DNA of 64,000 nucleotides from Streptomyces zingiberis (GCF_012034935.1 NZ_JAATEN010000027.1:1-64000); one strand, 5' to 3'. Positions 26,903 to 35,985 are shown, counted from the first letter of the stretch. Numbers and translations are program-made. Notes: generated by a model not told the origin, from the sequence alone.

Positions 26903-27978
26903 CCGACCGCATGAACGACGACACCGGCGCCCCGCCCGCCACCTCCGGCCCGGCCCCGTCCCGCCGGGCCCGCCGGTGGTGGCCGGCCGGGGCCCTCGCC
27001 GCCGTACTCGCCGTCCTGGCGGGTTCCTTCACCTACTTCAACACCAACGCGTTCGCCGGCGACCGCCTGTGCCACGGCTGGATCTCGGCGGACGAGGCGC
27101 GGGAGGTCCTCGGCGGCTCGCCGGGGCGGGTGAGCGCCGACGAGGACTCGCCGTGGTGGTGCACCGTGGAGCGGACGGGGTGGTTCCCCGGCTCCGGAGA
27201 CGCCCGGCTCACGGTGCGGGCCGAACTGAAGTCCGCCGATCACCCGTTCGGCCGGGATGCCTGGGAGATGACCGGGGCCACCCATCTGGCCGCCGGGGGC
27301 GCCCCGGGAGCCTACGACGCCACGGGCGGCTGGACCCTGCTGCCGGCGTCCTGCGCGAAGGAGATCGAGCCGGCGAAGGCGGCCGGGTCCGCCACGCCGG
27401 TCCTCTCGGCCACGGTGAACTCCCCCTCCGATCCCTCCGATACCGCCGACCCCGCCGCCACGGCCCGGCTGCTCGCCTCGGCGGCCCGGTCCATCGCCGA
27501 GGGGTCCCGCTGCGGCACAGGCGAGGGGAAGGAGAGCGCCGGCGGGCCGGAGCCCCTGTACGCCCCCTCCGCCGTCGCCCGGACGAACACCGCCGCCGCC
27601 TGCGGCCTGCCCGGCTTCCGGCTGGGCCGGGTCACCGGCCCTCGCGGCGAGCAGCTCCGGCAGCAGACCTCGGGCGAGCTGACCTCGCCGGACGCCGACT
27701 GGTTCTGCGACCTCTCCTTCCGCGCGGCCGGCCCGCGCGGGAAGGACGTGACGCTCGCGCGTTTCGCCGTCGTCCGCGACGCCCGGCTGGTGGCCGCCCT
27801 GGGGAACCGTGGCTTCACGAGTGCCCGGTGCGCCGGCCGGGAGACCGTCTTCGCCTTCGACGACGTCTCCTCCCTCCTGGAGCCGGAGGACCGGGAGGCC
27901 ACCGGCCTGCCGGAGACGGCCGCGCTCGCGGACCGCTACGAGGCGGCCGCCGCGAAGGCCCTGGAGTGCGCCACCTGA
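26899..27978 (+). CDS. Single-pass membrane protein with large extracytoplasmic domain
   Basis: A 359-aa protein anchored by one transmembrane helix near residues 28-48 (WWPAGALAAVLAVLAGSF). The remaining 310 residues face outward. Several cysteines (GDRLCHGW, WWCTVER, LPASCAKE, SRCGTGEG, AACGLPGF, WFCDLSF, ARCAGRE, LECAT) could form disulfides. The domain appears duplicated: each half has a C..G(W/F) start and a later W-(W/F)-C segment. No enzymatic motif was recognised. The GTG overlaps the stop of the upstream DUF6571-like gene, and a WXG100-like gene follows 94 bp later, so it is probably an accessory of the same secretion-linked unit. Confidence 0.75.
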   Translation: MTDRMNDDTGAPPATSGPAPSRRARRWWPAGALAAVLAVLAGSFTYFNTNAFAGDRLCHGWISADEAREVLGGSPGRVSADEDSPWWCTVERTGWFPGSGDARLTVRAELKSADHPFGRDAWEMTGATHLAAGGAPGAYDATGGWTLLPASCAKEIEPAKAAGSATPVLSATVNSPSDPSDTADPAATARLLASAARSIAEGSRCGTGEGKESAGGPEPLYAPSAVARTNTAAACGLPGFRLGRVTGPRGEQLRQQTSGELTSPDADWFCDLSFRAAGPRGKDVTLARFAVVRDARLVAALGNRGFTSARCAGRETVFAFDDVSSLLEPEDREATGLPETAALADRYEAAAAKALECAT

Positions 27979-28071
27979 ACCAGGACCGGCACCCGCCACG
28001 GTGGCGGAGCGCCGGCCCGAACCCCGATCACCAGCCGTACCAGCGAGAGAATCATCCGGGGGAGACAGAAC

Positions 28072-28506
28072 ATGAGCGGAAACGACAGCGGCGACCCGAC
28101 CGCCCTGCGCCTCAACCAGACGCCCGGCGATCCCGGCGGGAGCCCGTACAACCCACCGTTCCCCGGCGGGCTGCCGACCTTCGGCTCCTCCCCGGAGCAG
28201 AAGCGGGCGGCGGCGAACGCGATCGAGAAGGACATCGAACCGGACAGCCGCAAGGCCGGTGACTGGGCGGAGGAGGCCACCGAGTCCGCCGTCAAGGCCT
28301 TCGAGGCGAAGGACGGCGAGGGCTGGCAGACCTCCGGCGCGCTGAAGAAGGCGCACACCACCTGGGGCACGCAGGTCACCACGTTGATGAACCGGCTGAA
28401 GTCGGAGAAGGAAGCGCTGCGCGCGACGAACACGGTGTTCCAGAACAACGACCTCGGCGTCGGCCAGAACCTGCTGCGCCCGCCCTCGGCCTTCGACGGG
28501 TACTGA
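28072..28506 (+). CDS. Small WXG100-like protein
   Basis: A 144-aa acidic helical protein without a signal peptide. After a disordered Gly/Pro N-terminus (1-40), two helices are separated by a turn at EGWQTSGAL, which plays the part of the WXG motif. Size, topology and the neighbouring large WXG100-associated gene fit an ESX-type secreted partner or chaperone. A strong ribosome-binding site (GGGGGAGA) precedes the ATG. It is the last gene of the three-gene unit starting at 24626. The family assignment rests on architecture, so function is uncertain. Confidence 0.7.
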   Translation: MSGNDSGDPTALRLNQTPGDPGGSPYNPPFPGGLPTFGSSPEQKRAAANAIEKDIEPDSRKAGDWAEEATESAVKAFEAKDGEGWQTSGALKKAHTTWGTQVTTLMNRLKSEKEALRATNTVFQNNDLGVGQNLLRPPSAFDGY

Positions 28507-28847
28507 CGGGCACCGGGTACCGAGGGGCGCCGGGGGCGCGGGCCCCCCGCTGTGCCTGAGGTGTCTCTTCCCCTTCCCTTCCCGGCGCGGTGATCCGGTC
28601 GCCGGGCCGGGGGGCGAGGCCGGGGCTCTGAGGGGCAGGGGCTCTGAGGGGCAGGGCGCCGAAGGCGGGGCGCGGCGGTGTCGCCCTCGTGCCGCGACCG
28701 GGCCGCCGGTGTACCGGCCGCCCACACCCCCGGTCCGCCGGGGCTCTGCTCCCGCGAGCCCCGGCGGACCCCGCCGAACTCCACCGGACGCCGCCGGACC
28801 CCGCCGGAACTCCACCGGCCCCGCCGTCAGGCGTCAGGCTCCCGCCG
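28507..28847. other. Intergenic region with short repeats
   Basis: 341 bp with no gene, between convergent WXG100-like and methyltransferase genes. GGGGCTCTGAGGGGCA is repeated twice in tandem near 28622-28655, and CCGCCGGA / CTCCACCGG units recur at 28760-28825. Imperfect GC hairpins near the left end may terminate the operon. Confidence 0.5.
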
Positions 28848-29768
28848 TCACGCGTCCGGGCGGCGGGCGACCAGGAGGACGTAGCCGATCTCCGGCAGGT
28901 CACCGAAGCGGGGAAGGTCGTCGGTGGAGCCGAGGAACTCGTTCCCGGAGTCCTCGGTGCTCCCGCCGGCTCCCGCGCCCGCCTCGTCGCCGGAGGGGCC
29001 GGGGGCCCCGTGGGCGGCGGCGTCGCCCAGGATCTCGGAGAAGGCCCGGTAGGTGCGGCGGACGTTCTCCCCGATGTCCGTGAACTCCACCAGTTCCAGC
29101 CCGGCGGCCCGCACGGCCTCCCGGTACTCGTCGGGGCCGGGCAGCCAGGGCGCCTGGAACGCCTGGCACATCCGGTCGACGAACTCCTTGGTCTCCCCCG
29201 TGACCGGCCGGCGCAGCAGCACGTCGGCGACGACGAGGCGCCCGCCGGGCCGCAGCGCGCGGGCCGCGCCGGTCAGGGCGGCGGCCCGGTCGGACATGTG
29301 CATCAGCGACTCGATGGCCCACGCGCCGTCGAACTCCCCCGCGCCGAAGGGCTCCTGGCCGACGGGCAGGTCCATGGCGTCGGCGTGGTGGAAGGACACC
29401 GTGCCGGTGAGCCCCGCCCCGGCGGCCCGCGCCTGGGCGACGGCCAGTTCCTCCCGGCTGACGGTGATCCCCGTGACCCGCGCCTGCCATCCGGTGGCGA
29501 TCCGGAACGCCGGGCTGCCCGTGCCGCAGCCGATGTCCAGCAGCCGCCCTCCGGCGGCGGGATCGAGCCGTTCGGCCACGAGGTCGGTGAGCCGGTCCGT
29601 GGCCTTGTCGAGGGAGCTGGTGTCCGCGTCGTTCTCCCAGTACCCGGAGTGGATGTTGCCCCCTGCGGCGCTGTCCACGACCTCGGTGTTCTCGTCGTAG
29701 AGGCGGCCGACGTCCTCCGAGGAAGGGGTCGGCGGGGCGGAACGCTGGGACTGGCTGGGCTCGGTCAT
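28848..29768 (-). CDS. Class I SAM-dependent methyltransferase
   Basis: A 306-aa Rossmann-fold methyltransferase of the small-molecule type found in secondary metabolism. SAM-binding motif I is LLDIGCGTGSPAF near residue 90, followed by the acidic end of beta-2 (GITVSREEL), HADAMDLP, and the ALRPGGRLVVADVL strand. The N-terminal phrase GGNIHSGYW resembles O-/C-methyltransferases of the RebM and sterol/terpenoid C-methyltransferase superfamily, so a terpenoid or polyketide substrate is possible. An acidic Gly/Ser insertion lies near residues 255-275. The ATG follows GGAGG. It is 4 kb from the terpenoid operon, separated by the WXG100 unit, so membership of that pathway is only a possibility. 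Confidence 0.85.
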   Translation of the reverse strand: MTEPSQSQRSAPPTPSSEDVGRLYDENTEVVDSAAGGNIHSGYWENDADTSSLDKATDRLTDLVAERLDPAAGGRLLDIGCGTGSPAFRIATGWQARVTGITVSREELAVAQARAAGAGLTGTVSFHHADAMDLPVGQEPFGAGEFDGAWAIESLMHMSDRAAALTGAARALRPGGRLVVADVLLRRPVTGETKEFVDRMCQAFQAPWLPGPDEYREAVRAAGLELVEFTDIGENVRRTYRAFSEILGDAAAHGAPGPSGDEAGAGAGGSTEDSGNEFLGSTDDLPRFGDLPEIGYVLLVARRPDA

Positions 29769-30411
29769 ACGGGGATCCTCCCCAGCCGTGGCGGGGTGCG
29801 GCAATCGGAGAACAGGCAGGCGTCGGGGCAGCGCGCCGGGCCGGGAGTGCGCGTCCGGCTGCCCCGCGGCGCCGGGCGCGACCGGGGCAGGGCCCGGCCA
29901 TCCGTCCCGCCGGCGGTCCCGGGCCCGCAGCCCCGGAGCACCGCCCCGGGCGGAGCACCGCCCTGGCCGGACCGGCGGGCGGGCCGGTCACCAGGCGGAC
30001 CGGCGGGGCAGACCGGCGCGCGGACCTACGGCTGATCCGCCCGTCCCCCCGAGGGACGCGGGTGCCGGGTGCCCCCGCCCCTCTGCCGCCGAGCTGCTCC
30101 CTTCGGACGCGTCCCCGTTCGTCCCACCCCGTCGTCCGTCCCACCCCGTTCAACCCGCCGCACCGCACGTTCTCCTCCGCCAATCGTGGTACGCGCCCCG
30201 TGTCGGCCCCGCCGTCCCGCCGTCCGCGGCCCGTCGGCGGGGCACCATGTGCGGCGCGTTCACCGCGTTCACCGTGAACGCCGTGAACGCCGTGAACGCC
30301 GTGAACGCCGTGAACGCCGTGAACCGCGCGGACGCCGGAAGTGACACGAGCACCGTGACAACGGCTCGGTCGGCTCGGTCCGCCGGGCCCGCGCAGCAGG
30401 AAGGGACACCG
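29769..30411. other. Divergent intergenic region, repeat-containing
   Basis: About 640 bp without a supported gene. It holds promoters for the methyltransferase (left) and the small secreted protein (right), and the 9-bp repeat array at 30256-30324. No clear -35/-10 pair was recognised. Confidence 0.5.
30256..30324. repeat. 9-bp tandem array (GTGAACGCC)n with inverted arm
   Basis: Five perfect tandem GTGAACGCC units at 30274-30318 plus a partial sixth. They are preceded by the inverted unit twice (GTTCACCGC-type) at 30256-30272. The left arm GCGTTCACCGCGTTCAC pairs with GTGAACGCCGTGAACGC with a single mismatch over a 1-nt centre. The array ends 88 bp before the small secreted protein start, so it could be a multi-site operator or a transcript hairpin. 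Confidence 0.8.
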
Positions 30412-30831
30412 ATGCCGACGCCTCTCCCCCGCCCCGGCCGCGGGGGCGCCCGTGCCGGGAGCGTCCGCCGCGCCGCCGTCACCGGGGTCACCGCCCTGTG
30501 CGTCCTGGCTCTCGCGACGGCCCCCGCGCGGGCGCTCGGCTCCGGGCCGCAGGGCCGTACGGTCTCCATCCGCACGGACCGCGCGGGCGCGTACTTCTAC
30601 CACCACAGCGAGAGTCTGGTCGTCTCCGACTACCGGGCCGACGGTTACGGCGCCCGCGCCTACCTCACCTGGGGCGGCCGGAAGGTGTCCGTGTACGCGG
30701 GGGGCGGCCGGAACTCCACCGACGAGAAGAGGCTCGCCATCGCGGAGGGCACCCCCGTGTGGCTCCAGCTCTGCTACACCCAGCGCGGCCGGAACGTGCG
30801 GTGCGGCTCCACGCACAAGGGGTACGCCTGA
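30412..30831 (+). CDS. Small secreted protein
   Basis: A 139-aa protein. An Arg-rich leader and hydrophobic core (VTGVTALCVLALATAPARA) form a signal peptide cleaved near residue 42, leaving about 97 residues. The mature part is beta-rich with many Tyr and Gly (GAYFYHHSESLVVSDYRADG), and a single Cys pair (QLCYTQRGRNVRC) may form a disulfide. No enzymatic motif was recognised. The start follows GGAAGGG at a good distance. The repeat array upstream may regulate it. It is followed by a convergent ArsR-like gene. Confidence 0.7.
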   Translation: MPTPLPRPGRGGARAGSVRRAAVTGVTALCVLALATAPARALGSGPQGRTVSIRTDRAGAYFYHHSESLVVSDYRADGYGARAYLTWGGRKVSVYAGGGRNSTDEKRLAIAEGTPVWLQLCYTQRGRNVRCGSTHKGYA

Positions 30832-31009
30832 CCGTCCGGCAGACGCGTCCGGCGCCGCCGTGGCGGCCGTGGGCCGGCAGCGCCCGGCGCCGTCCGGACA
30901 ACCGCCACAACCGGGTACGGCAGCCCGGGTGGGGACCCACGGCCACGGGGGACGGCCGCCGTCCCGTACCCGGCGGCCCCGGCGCCGTCCTCCGGCTCGC
31001 GGCCGGCGC

Positions 31010-32011
31010 TCACCGGCCGGGGTTGGCCCGGAGGAGGGCCGCGCCGAGCGGGGTGAGCACGTGCAGAACGGTGTTGCCGTGACGCGTCGAGGCGCTGAGG
31101 CCCGCTTCGCGCAGGGTCGTGGCGTGCTGGCTGGCCGTGGGTTCGGCGACGCCGGTCCGGCGGGCCAGCTCTCCGGTGGTGCAGCCGTCCTCGATGGCGC
31201 GCAGACAGGCGGCCCGGGTGGGGCCGAGCACCTTGGCGAGCGTGCGGGTGCCGGAGGCGGCCGGGGCGCCGGCGGGTCCCCCGGGCGCCGTCCACCACTC
31301 CGGCCCCCGGGGGACCGGATAGACCAGCACCGGGGAGAGACCGGGGTCGATCAGGGTCACCGGCGTGCGCCAGCAGAACGCGGAGGGGATCAGCGACAGT
31401 CCCCGTCCCTCCAGATGGATGTCGCGCTCGCGGGGATAGTCCACCTCCAGCACCGGGGCCTTCCAGCGCATGGCCGGGCCCAGTCCGCCGAGCATTCCCT
31501 GGCTGCCCCGGTCCAGCAGGGCCCGGGCGCGTACAGCCCGTTCGGCCTCGACGAGGGCGCGCAGCCGGGGCCAGACCGGGGCGACGGCGGCGTGGTGGTA
31601 GCCGCGGATCGCCTCGCCCAGCGCGGCCAGCGCCGCCCGGTCCCCGTCGGCGAGGGGACGCGCCCAGGCCGGCGCGGCGGGCAGGACGGCCAGTTCCTCA
31701 CGCAGCCGGCGGCGGGGGGTGGCCAGCACGGCGTCAAGGCCCGCCGTCATCCCCCCGGACGCCTCCTGCGGCGTCAGGAAGTCGGGGAAGTCGCCCACGG
31801 GGGGCGCCAGATGACGCAGGAGCCTCAGGTGCCACCGGGGCAGACGGGCCAGCCCGGCGCGGACCCGCGCGCGCCACGGGTCGAAGACCGCCCGCCCCCG
31901 GCCCGTCCCCACGAGCGCGAGGCTGAGCACCGTCTCCCACAGCGGGTCAGGCGCACCGGCGAACCGGATGCGGGACAGATCCTCGCCGGTGAAATGCACA
32001 CGAAGCACCAC
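31010..32011 (-). CDS. ArsR-like winged-helix transcriptional regulator
   Basis: A 333-aa regulator. The C-terminal 80 residues form a winged-helix domain of the ArsR type (AIEDGCTTGELARRTGVAEPTASQHATTLREAGL, with the recognition helix around SQHATTLR). The N-terminal 240 residues are an all-purpose sensory region with several Trp and no recognised ligand motif. This long architecture is common among Streptomyces ArsR-like proteins. A GTG start follows a G-rich ribosome-binding site. Target genes are unknown. It lies between convergent small secreted and co-oriented GNAT genes and may control the neighbouring divergent region. Confidence 0.82.
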   Translation of the reverse strand: MVLRVHFTGEDLSRIRFAGAPDPLWETVLSLALVGTGRGRAVFDPWRARVRAGLARLPRWHLRLLRHLAPPVGDFPDFLTPQEASGGMTAGLDAVLATPRRRLREELAVLPAAPAWARPLADGDRAALAALGEAIRGYHHAAVAPVWPRLRALVEAERAVRARALLDRGSQGMLGGLGPAMRWKAPVLEVDYPRERDIHLEGRGLSLIPSAFCWRTPVTLIDPGLSPVLVYPVPRGPEWWTAPGGPAGAPAASGTRTLAKVLGPTRAACLRAIEDGCTTGELARRTGVAEPTASQHATTLREAGLSASTRHGNTVLHVLTPLGAALLRANPGR

Positions 32012-32194
32012 GGTCCCCCCGTTCCGGCGGCCCCCGGCCGCCGATTGCCGCCATTCTGCACGGCCCGCACCGGCGTGAACAGACGCGAGAGTCGAACAGA
32101 GAATCGAGCGCGGCCGCGGCTCCCGGCAGAGCGTGACCGGTTCCGGGGCGGGAACGGGCTGTCCGCCGGTGGTCCGTCCGGCGGTTCCGCTCCG

Positions 32195-33025
32195 TCAGCC
32201 CGCGGTGAGCAGCGGCAGGGCCGCCGGGTCCGCCAGGGAGAGCAGACGGATGGAGTCCCGGCCGCTCAGCGCGCGCCACAGGGGGCGCAGCACGGGATCG
32301 GTACGGGCCGGCGGCCCCTCCGTGGCGAAGTAGTAGCTCTCGGCGAACTCCCGGACGGGGGACGCCGCCACGGCGGCCTCCCTCACCCCGGCCGTATCGG
32401 CCGTACCGCCGCCGGCCGCGCCGTCCCCGCCCGCGCCGTCTCGGCCCGCGTCGTCTCCGGCCGCGTCGTCTCCGGCCGCGTCGAGGCCCCGCTTCCCCGG
32501 CCGCTCCGCCGGCCACTCCCCCGCGCCGGCCCCGTTCCCGGCAGGCCCGGGCGCCAGCCTGATCAGCACCATGCCGTAGCGCCGCAGCCCGCCCCGGGTG
32601 AGCGCGGGCTGCGCGTAGGGGACGTCCAGCGCCAGGCCGCCGTGGCGGTGGTAGAAGCGGAGCCGGCGGGTGGGGTCGCCGTGCGGGCCGTCGTCGGGGG
32701 CGTGCGCGAGCGGGTGGTCGGCCTCGGTGAGCGTCACGGCGGGCCGGAACCGGCGCTGCCAGCCACCGGTCACCTCCGCCATCAGCCGGCCGCCGAGACC
32801 GGCCGCCCGCATGTCCTCCCGGACGGCCAGATAGGACAGCAGGAGGACCCCCGAGTCCGCGAACACCTCACCCACCGCCGCGCCCGCCGGTGCGCCCTCC
32901 CCGTCCAGCACGACCGTGACCACGCCCCGGCCGCCCGCGGGTACCGCCCGCAACTGCTCACGGAGGAACAGTTCCTCCGGGGGGAATCCCGGGCGGAGCA
33001 GATCGTCGTAGACGGCGTCGAGCAA
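32195..33025 (-). CDS. GNAT-family N-acetyltransferase
   Basis: A protein of at least 276 aa. Residues 1-165 have the GNAT fold: the beta-4/beta-5 acetyl-CoA region reads LLLSYLAVREDMRAAGLGGRLM, where RAAGLG is the Q/RxxGxG/A motif. A long Gly/Ala/Asp linker (185-225) separates a C-terminal 50-residue segment. The first plausible start is a TTG at 33025. Homology-like sequence (RTVDLPADSPL) continues upstream to about 33058, so the true start may be a CTG there or the gene may have lost its normal start codon. Substrate is unknown. Confidence 0.75.
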   Translation of the reverse strand: MLDAVYDDLLRPGFPPEELFLREQLRAVPAGGRGVVTVVLDGEGAPAGAAVGEVFADSGVLLLSYLAVREDMRAAGLGGRLMAEVTGGWQRRFRPAVTLTEADHPLAHAPDDGPHGDPTRRLRFYHRHGGLALDVPYAQPALTRGGLRRYGMVLIRLAPGPAGNGAGAGEWPAERPGKRGLDAAGDDAAGDDAGRDGAGGDGAAGGGTADTAGVREAAVAASPVREFAESYYFATEGPPARTDPVLRPLWRALSGRDSIRLLSLADPAALPLLTAG

Positions 33026-33058
33026 CGGGCTGTCGGCGGGCAGGTCGACGGTGCGCAG

Positions 33059-33443
33059 GACGGCCTCCGGGGGCTGGCGGCCGCGGCGCGGGCCCGCGCG
33101 AAGCGGGGGCGGGCGCGCGGAGCGGGGGGACGGGGCCTACGGAGCCTATCCGCCGGCCGCGGCCGGCACGCCTTCCCGGCCGACGTGGCGCCTCGCCGGT
33201 TCCGGGCCTGCGCCACCCGCGCCCGGCTGCTCCCCTGTCCACCATCCACTCCCGGCCTCCCGGCCGCCGTCAACCACCACTCCCGGCCTCCGGTCCGCCA
33301 GGTGGCCGGGCCCGGCGCCCGGACGGACCACCCGGCCCGCCGTCCGTCCCGCCGCGCGGCCGGTACGCCCTCCCGCTCGACGGGGTTCCCGGGCGGCAGG
33401 CGCACCAGGCCGGCAGGCCTCCCCGGTCAGCGGGCCCTCCCGG
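33059..33443. other. Intergenic region
   Basis: About 385 bp with no supported gene, between the GNAT gene and the stop of the 797-aa membrane protein gene. CCACTCCCGGCCTCC occurs twice (near 33244 and 33279), and short CCGGTCAG units recur near 33424-33446. Confidence 0.5.
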
Positions 33444-35837
33444 TCAGTAGGTCTTCCCGATCGAGCGGGCCGCCCAGTACCCGGCCCCGGCCGCCGCCAG
33501 CACGATCGCCGTGACACCGATCAGCGCCCAGGAGGCCGCGGGGCCGCCACTGCCGAGCCCGGCCTGGAGCACCTGGACGATGCCGGAGACGCCCGCCGCC
33601 GCGATCACCGCGAGCAGCACCTCCAGCTTGCCGCGCTGCCGGGCGGCGCGGCGCGCGGCGAGCTTGTCAAGCAGGAGCACGAGGCGCTCACCGGCCACCT
33701 CGTCGGTTTGCAGGCGCAGTTCCTCGGAGCGCCGCCGGAAGCCGGAGCCGTCGAGGAGCAGGCGGAGGAGTTCCGCCGTCACCGGCGAGGACACCAGGGA
33801 GGGCGACTGGACCATCAGGACCAGGGCGCGGGTCTCGATGGCGAAGTTGTCCAGGCGCAGCTTCTCCGCGTCCACCTCCGCCGCGATGGCGGCGAGTTCG
33901 TCCGCGTGCAGTTCCGTGCCCGACTCCGGGCCCGGCAGCCGGCGGCGCAGCGCGCCCGTGCGTTCGTGGTGCACGGCCAGCTCGGCGAGCCAGCCGGCGA
34001 ACAGCCCGTCGAGCGAGGCGGCGAACTCGGCCGTCGTGCCGCGGGTGCCGTTGGTCCACTGGGCGGATCCCGGGGCGGCCAGCAGGGTCGTGTTGGGCGT
34101 GCGGACGAGGTACACGTCGTGCACCAGCACCGAGCCGTGCGCGAGCGCGTGGCTGACCGGGAACCTCGCCCATTCGGCGATCGCGCCGACGAGATGGGAG
34201 ACCGGGTTGGTGAGGACCTGGGCGCCCATCGCGCCGGTCAGCTCCTCGGCGGTGCGCACCTCACGGCGGGGGCCGGTGGGCGCGGGCCCCCGGGTGAGGG
34301 AGGCGGAGTCCACGCAGAGCACGAGCTGCGACTGGCCGGCGCGCGCCACGAGCCACACGTCCGCGGTGGCCGGCTCGGCACGCAGCGCCGTCGTCACATC
34401 CGTGACCAGGGCCATCGCGAGGTCCGCCAGCCGGGGGAAGGACAGCCCGGCGGTCCCGTCGCGTCCCTCCCCGTCACCTCCGTGCCCGGCCCACCCGTCC
34501 CCGTCCCGTCCGCCCCCGCCGGGCGGCTCCCTGTCGGGCCGGCCCGGGTCGGGGACCACGCCGGGCCGGGCACCGTCCGGGGCCGCCGCGCCGGGCTCCG
34601 GGCCGAAGGTGACGCGGCAGGCGCCGAACTGGTGTCCGGCATGGCACATCAGGTGGTAGACGTCGTCCGGCGAGGCGTCCCACAGCTCCGCCTCGAACCG
34701 GACGTAGTGGTTGCCCATCTCGGAGAAACGGATCTCCGCGGTGAGCCGGCCGATGTCCTCGCCGCCGAGTCCTTCCAGGACGACGTCCGGCAGTTCGGCG
34801 AGCGCCCCCTCGTAACGGCGCCCGAGGATGTCGCCGCCGTGCCAGACGTCGTTGAGGTTGAGCGAGGCGTGCACCTGGCGCGGCCGGGCCCCGGCGAGCG
34901 GCCAGGCGTGGGCCGCTCGCCGGACGGCCGCGACGACCTCGGAGGGCGCGGCGTCCCGGAGGGCGAAGGGGTGGACGTACACGATCTTGCCGTGCTCGAC
35001 GCGCAACCAGTCCGCGTCGGCCCGGTCCCGCAGCGCTTGCAGGGCGAAGCGGTGGGCGCGCAGTTCGCTGGCGTAGAGATTGCCCCGGGGCGCGAGTCGG
35101 CGCTCGGTACCGGCGAGGCGGTCGATCGCCGCGTCGAGCGGGGCCCCGGACGTCAGGAACGCGTCGACGGCGCGGACGGCCTCGGCCACCGCCCGGTAGT
35201 AGTCGCGCTGGAGGTCCGCGCTGTCGCGCAGATAGGCGCAGAGTTCCGGGTGGGCGGTCTCGGCCGGGCGGACGGCGGCCATGACGGCCTCGGCGGCGGC
35301 GCAGGCGGACTCGGCGGCGCGGAGCTGGGCGGGGCGGAGCCCGCAGGAGAGCATGTTCTCGACGGTGATGGCCGCGTCGAGCCACTCGGTCCAGGCGAGG
35401 GCGCCCCGGACGACCGCGGCCGAGACCGCCGTGTCCACGGGTCCGGCGGAACTCCCGGCGCTCCCGGAACTCCCGGGACCGGCGGGCGTGCCGTGCTCGG
35501 CGACCACGGCGCGGGCCGCCCGTAACGTCTGCCAGAGCGGCCCGAAGTGATACGTGATGTCCCACGCGTCCTCGACGTAGCCGACGACGGCGAGCAGCAG
35601 CAGGGCGGGGCCGCACGGCTCGTCCGCGACCTTGGGCAGTTGCTCGGCGACCACGCGGCGCGCGGCCCGGGCGCGGTCGGGCGGACGGCGGTCCGCCGGC
35701 CCGGTGCCCGGGGCCGGTGCGGTGTTCCAGCGCGGAAGGCGCCATAACGCCTCGGTGTCGACGCCGCGTTCGGCGAGCCAGCCGGAGAGGGGCCGCGCGT
35801 CACCCGCGCGCAGCGCCTCCATGAGGTCCCCGTACAT
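33444..35837 (-). CDS. Large C-terminally membrane-anchored protein, unknown function
   Basis: A 797-aa protein I cannot place with confidence. It has an N-terminal helical region (1-260, including several Trp and many Ala), a mixed alpha/beta middle region with the conserved-looking phrases HAWPLAG and HASLNLNDVWHGGDILG, and a disordered Gly/Asp insert (about 430-470). A helical coiled segment (about 650-745) precedes two transmembrane helices at the C-terminus (LLAVIAAAGVSGIVQVL and WALIGVTAIVLAAAGAGYW). The overall layout resembles proteins of actinobacterial conflict/signalling loci (for example CATRA-type), which is only a suggestion. TAATCT lies 6 nt before the ATG on the coding strand, so the mRNA may be leaderless. 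An alternative ATG is at 35822. Confidence 0.75.
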   Translation of the reverse strand: MYGDLMEALRAGDARPLSGWLAERGVDTEALWRLPRWNTAPAPGTGPADRRPPDRARAARRVVAEQLPKVADEPCGPALLLLAVVGYVEDAWDITYHFGPLWQTLRAARAVVAEHGTPAGPGSSGSAGSSAGPVDTAVSAAVVRGALAWTEWLDAAITVENMLSCGLRPAQLRAAESACAAAEAVMAAVRPAETAHPELCAYLRDSADLQRDYYRAVAEAVRAVDAFLTSGAPLDAAIDRLAGTERRLAPRGNLYASELRAHRFALQALRDRADADWLRVEHGKIVYVHPFALRDAAPSEVVAAVRRAAHAWPLAGARPRQVHASLNLNDVWHGGDILGRRYEGALAELPDVVLEGLGGEDIGRLTAEIRFSEMGNHYVRFEAELWDASPDDVYHLMCHAGHQFGACRVTFGPEPGAAAPDGARPGVVPDPGRPDREPPGGGGRDGDGWAGHGGDGEGRDGTAGLSFPRLADLAMALVTDVTTALRAEPATADVWLVARAGQSQLVLCVDSASLTRGPAPTGPRREVRTAEELTGAMGAQVLTNPVSHLVGAIAEWARFPVSHALAHGSVLVHDVYLVRTPNTTLLAAPGSAQWTNGTRGTTAEFAASLDGLFAGWLAELAVHHERTGALRRRLPGPESGTELHADELAAIAAEVDAEKLRLDNFAIETRALVLMVQSPSLVSSPVTAELLRLLLDGSGFRRRSEELRLQTDEVAGERLVLLLDKLAARRAARQRGKLEVLLAVIAAAGVSGIVQVLQAGLGSGGPAASWALIGVTAIVLAAAGAGYWAARSIGKTY

Positions 35838-35985
35838 TTCGCCAGATTAGCGGGCGGATCCGGGCCTGGGGAGGGATCCGCCGGAATCCGGCGGCCGGCC
35901 GTCACCGCACCCGGCGTGCCGCCGGAAGCGGCGGGTACGGCGGGACCGGCCCGCCGGTCCTCCACCCGGGGACCGGCGGGCCGGC

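Noticed and set aside
24626..28506. WXG100-like operon considered as a complete type VII secretion locus
   Set aside because: No EccC, EccD, mycosin or other core component is present.
28848..29768. Methyltransferase considered as part of the terpenoid cluster
   Set aside because: It is separated from the operon by three unrelated genes and a terminator and is transcribed the other way. Kept only as a possibility.
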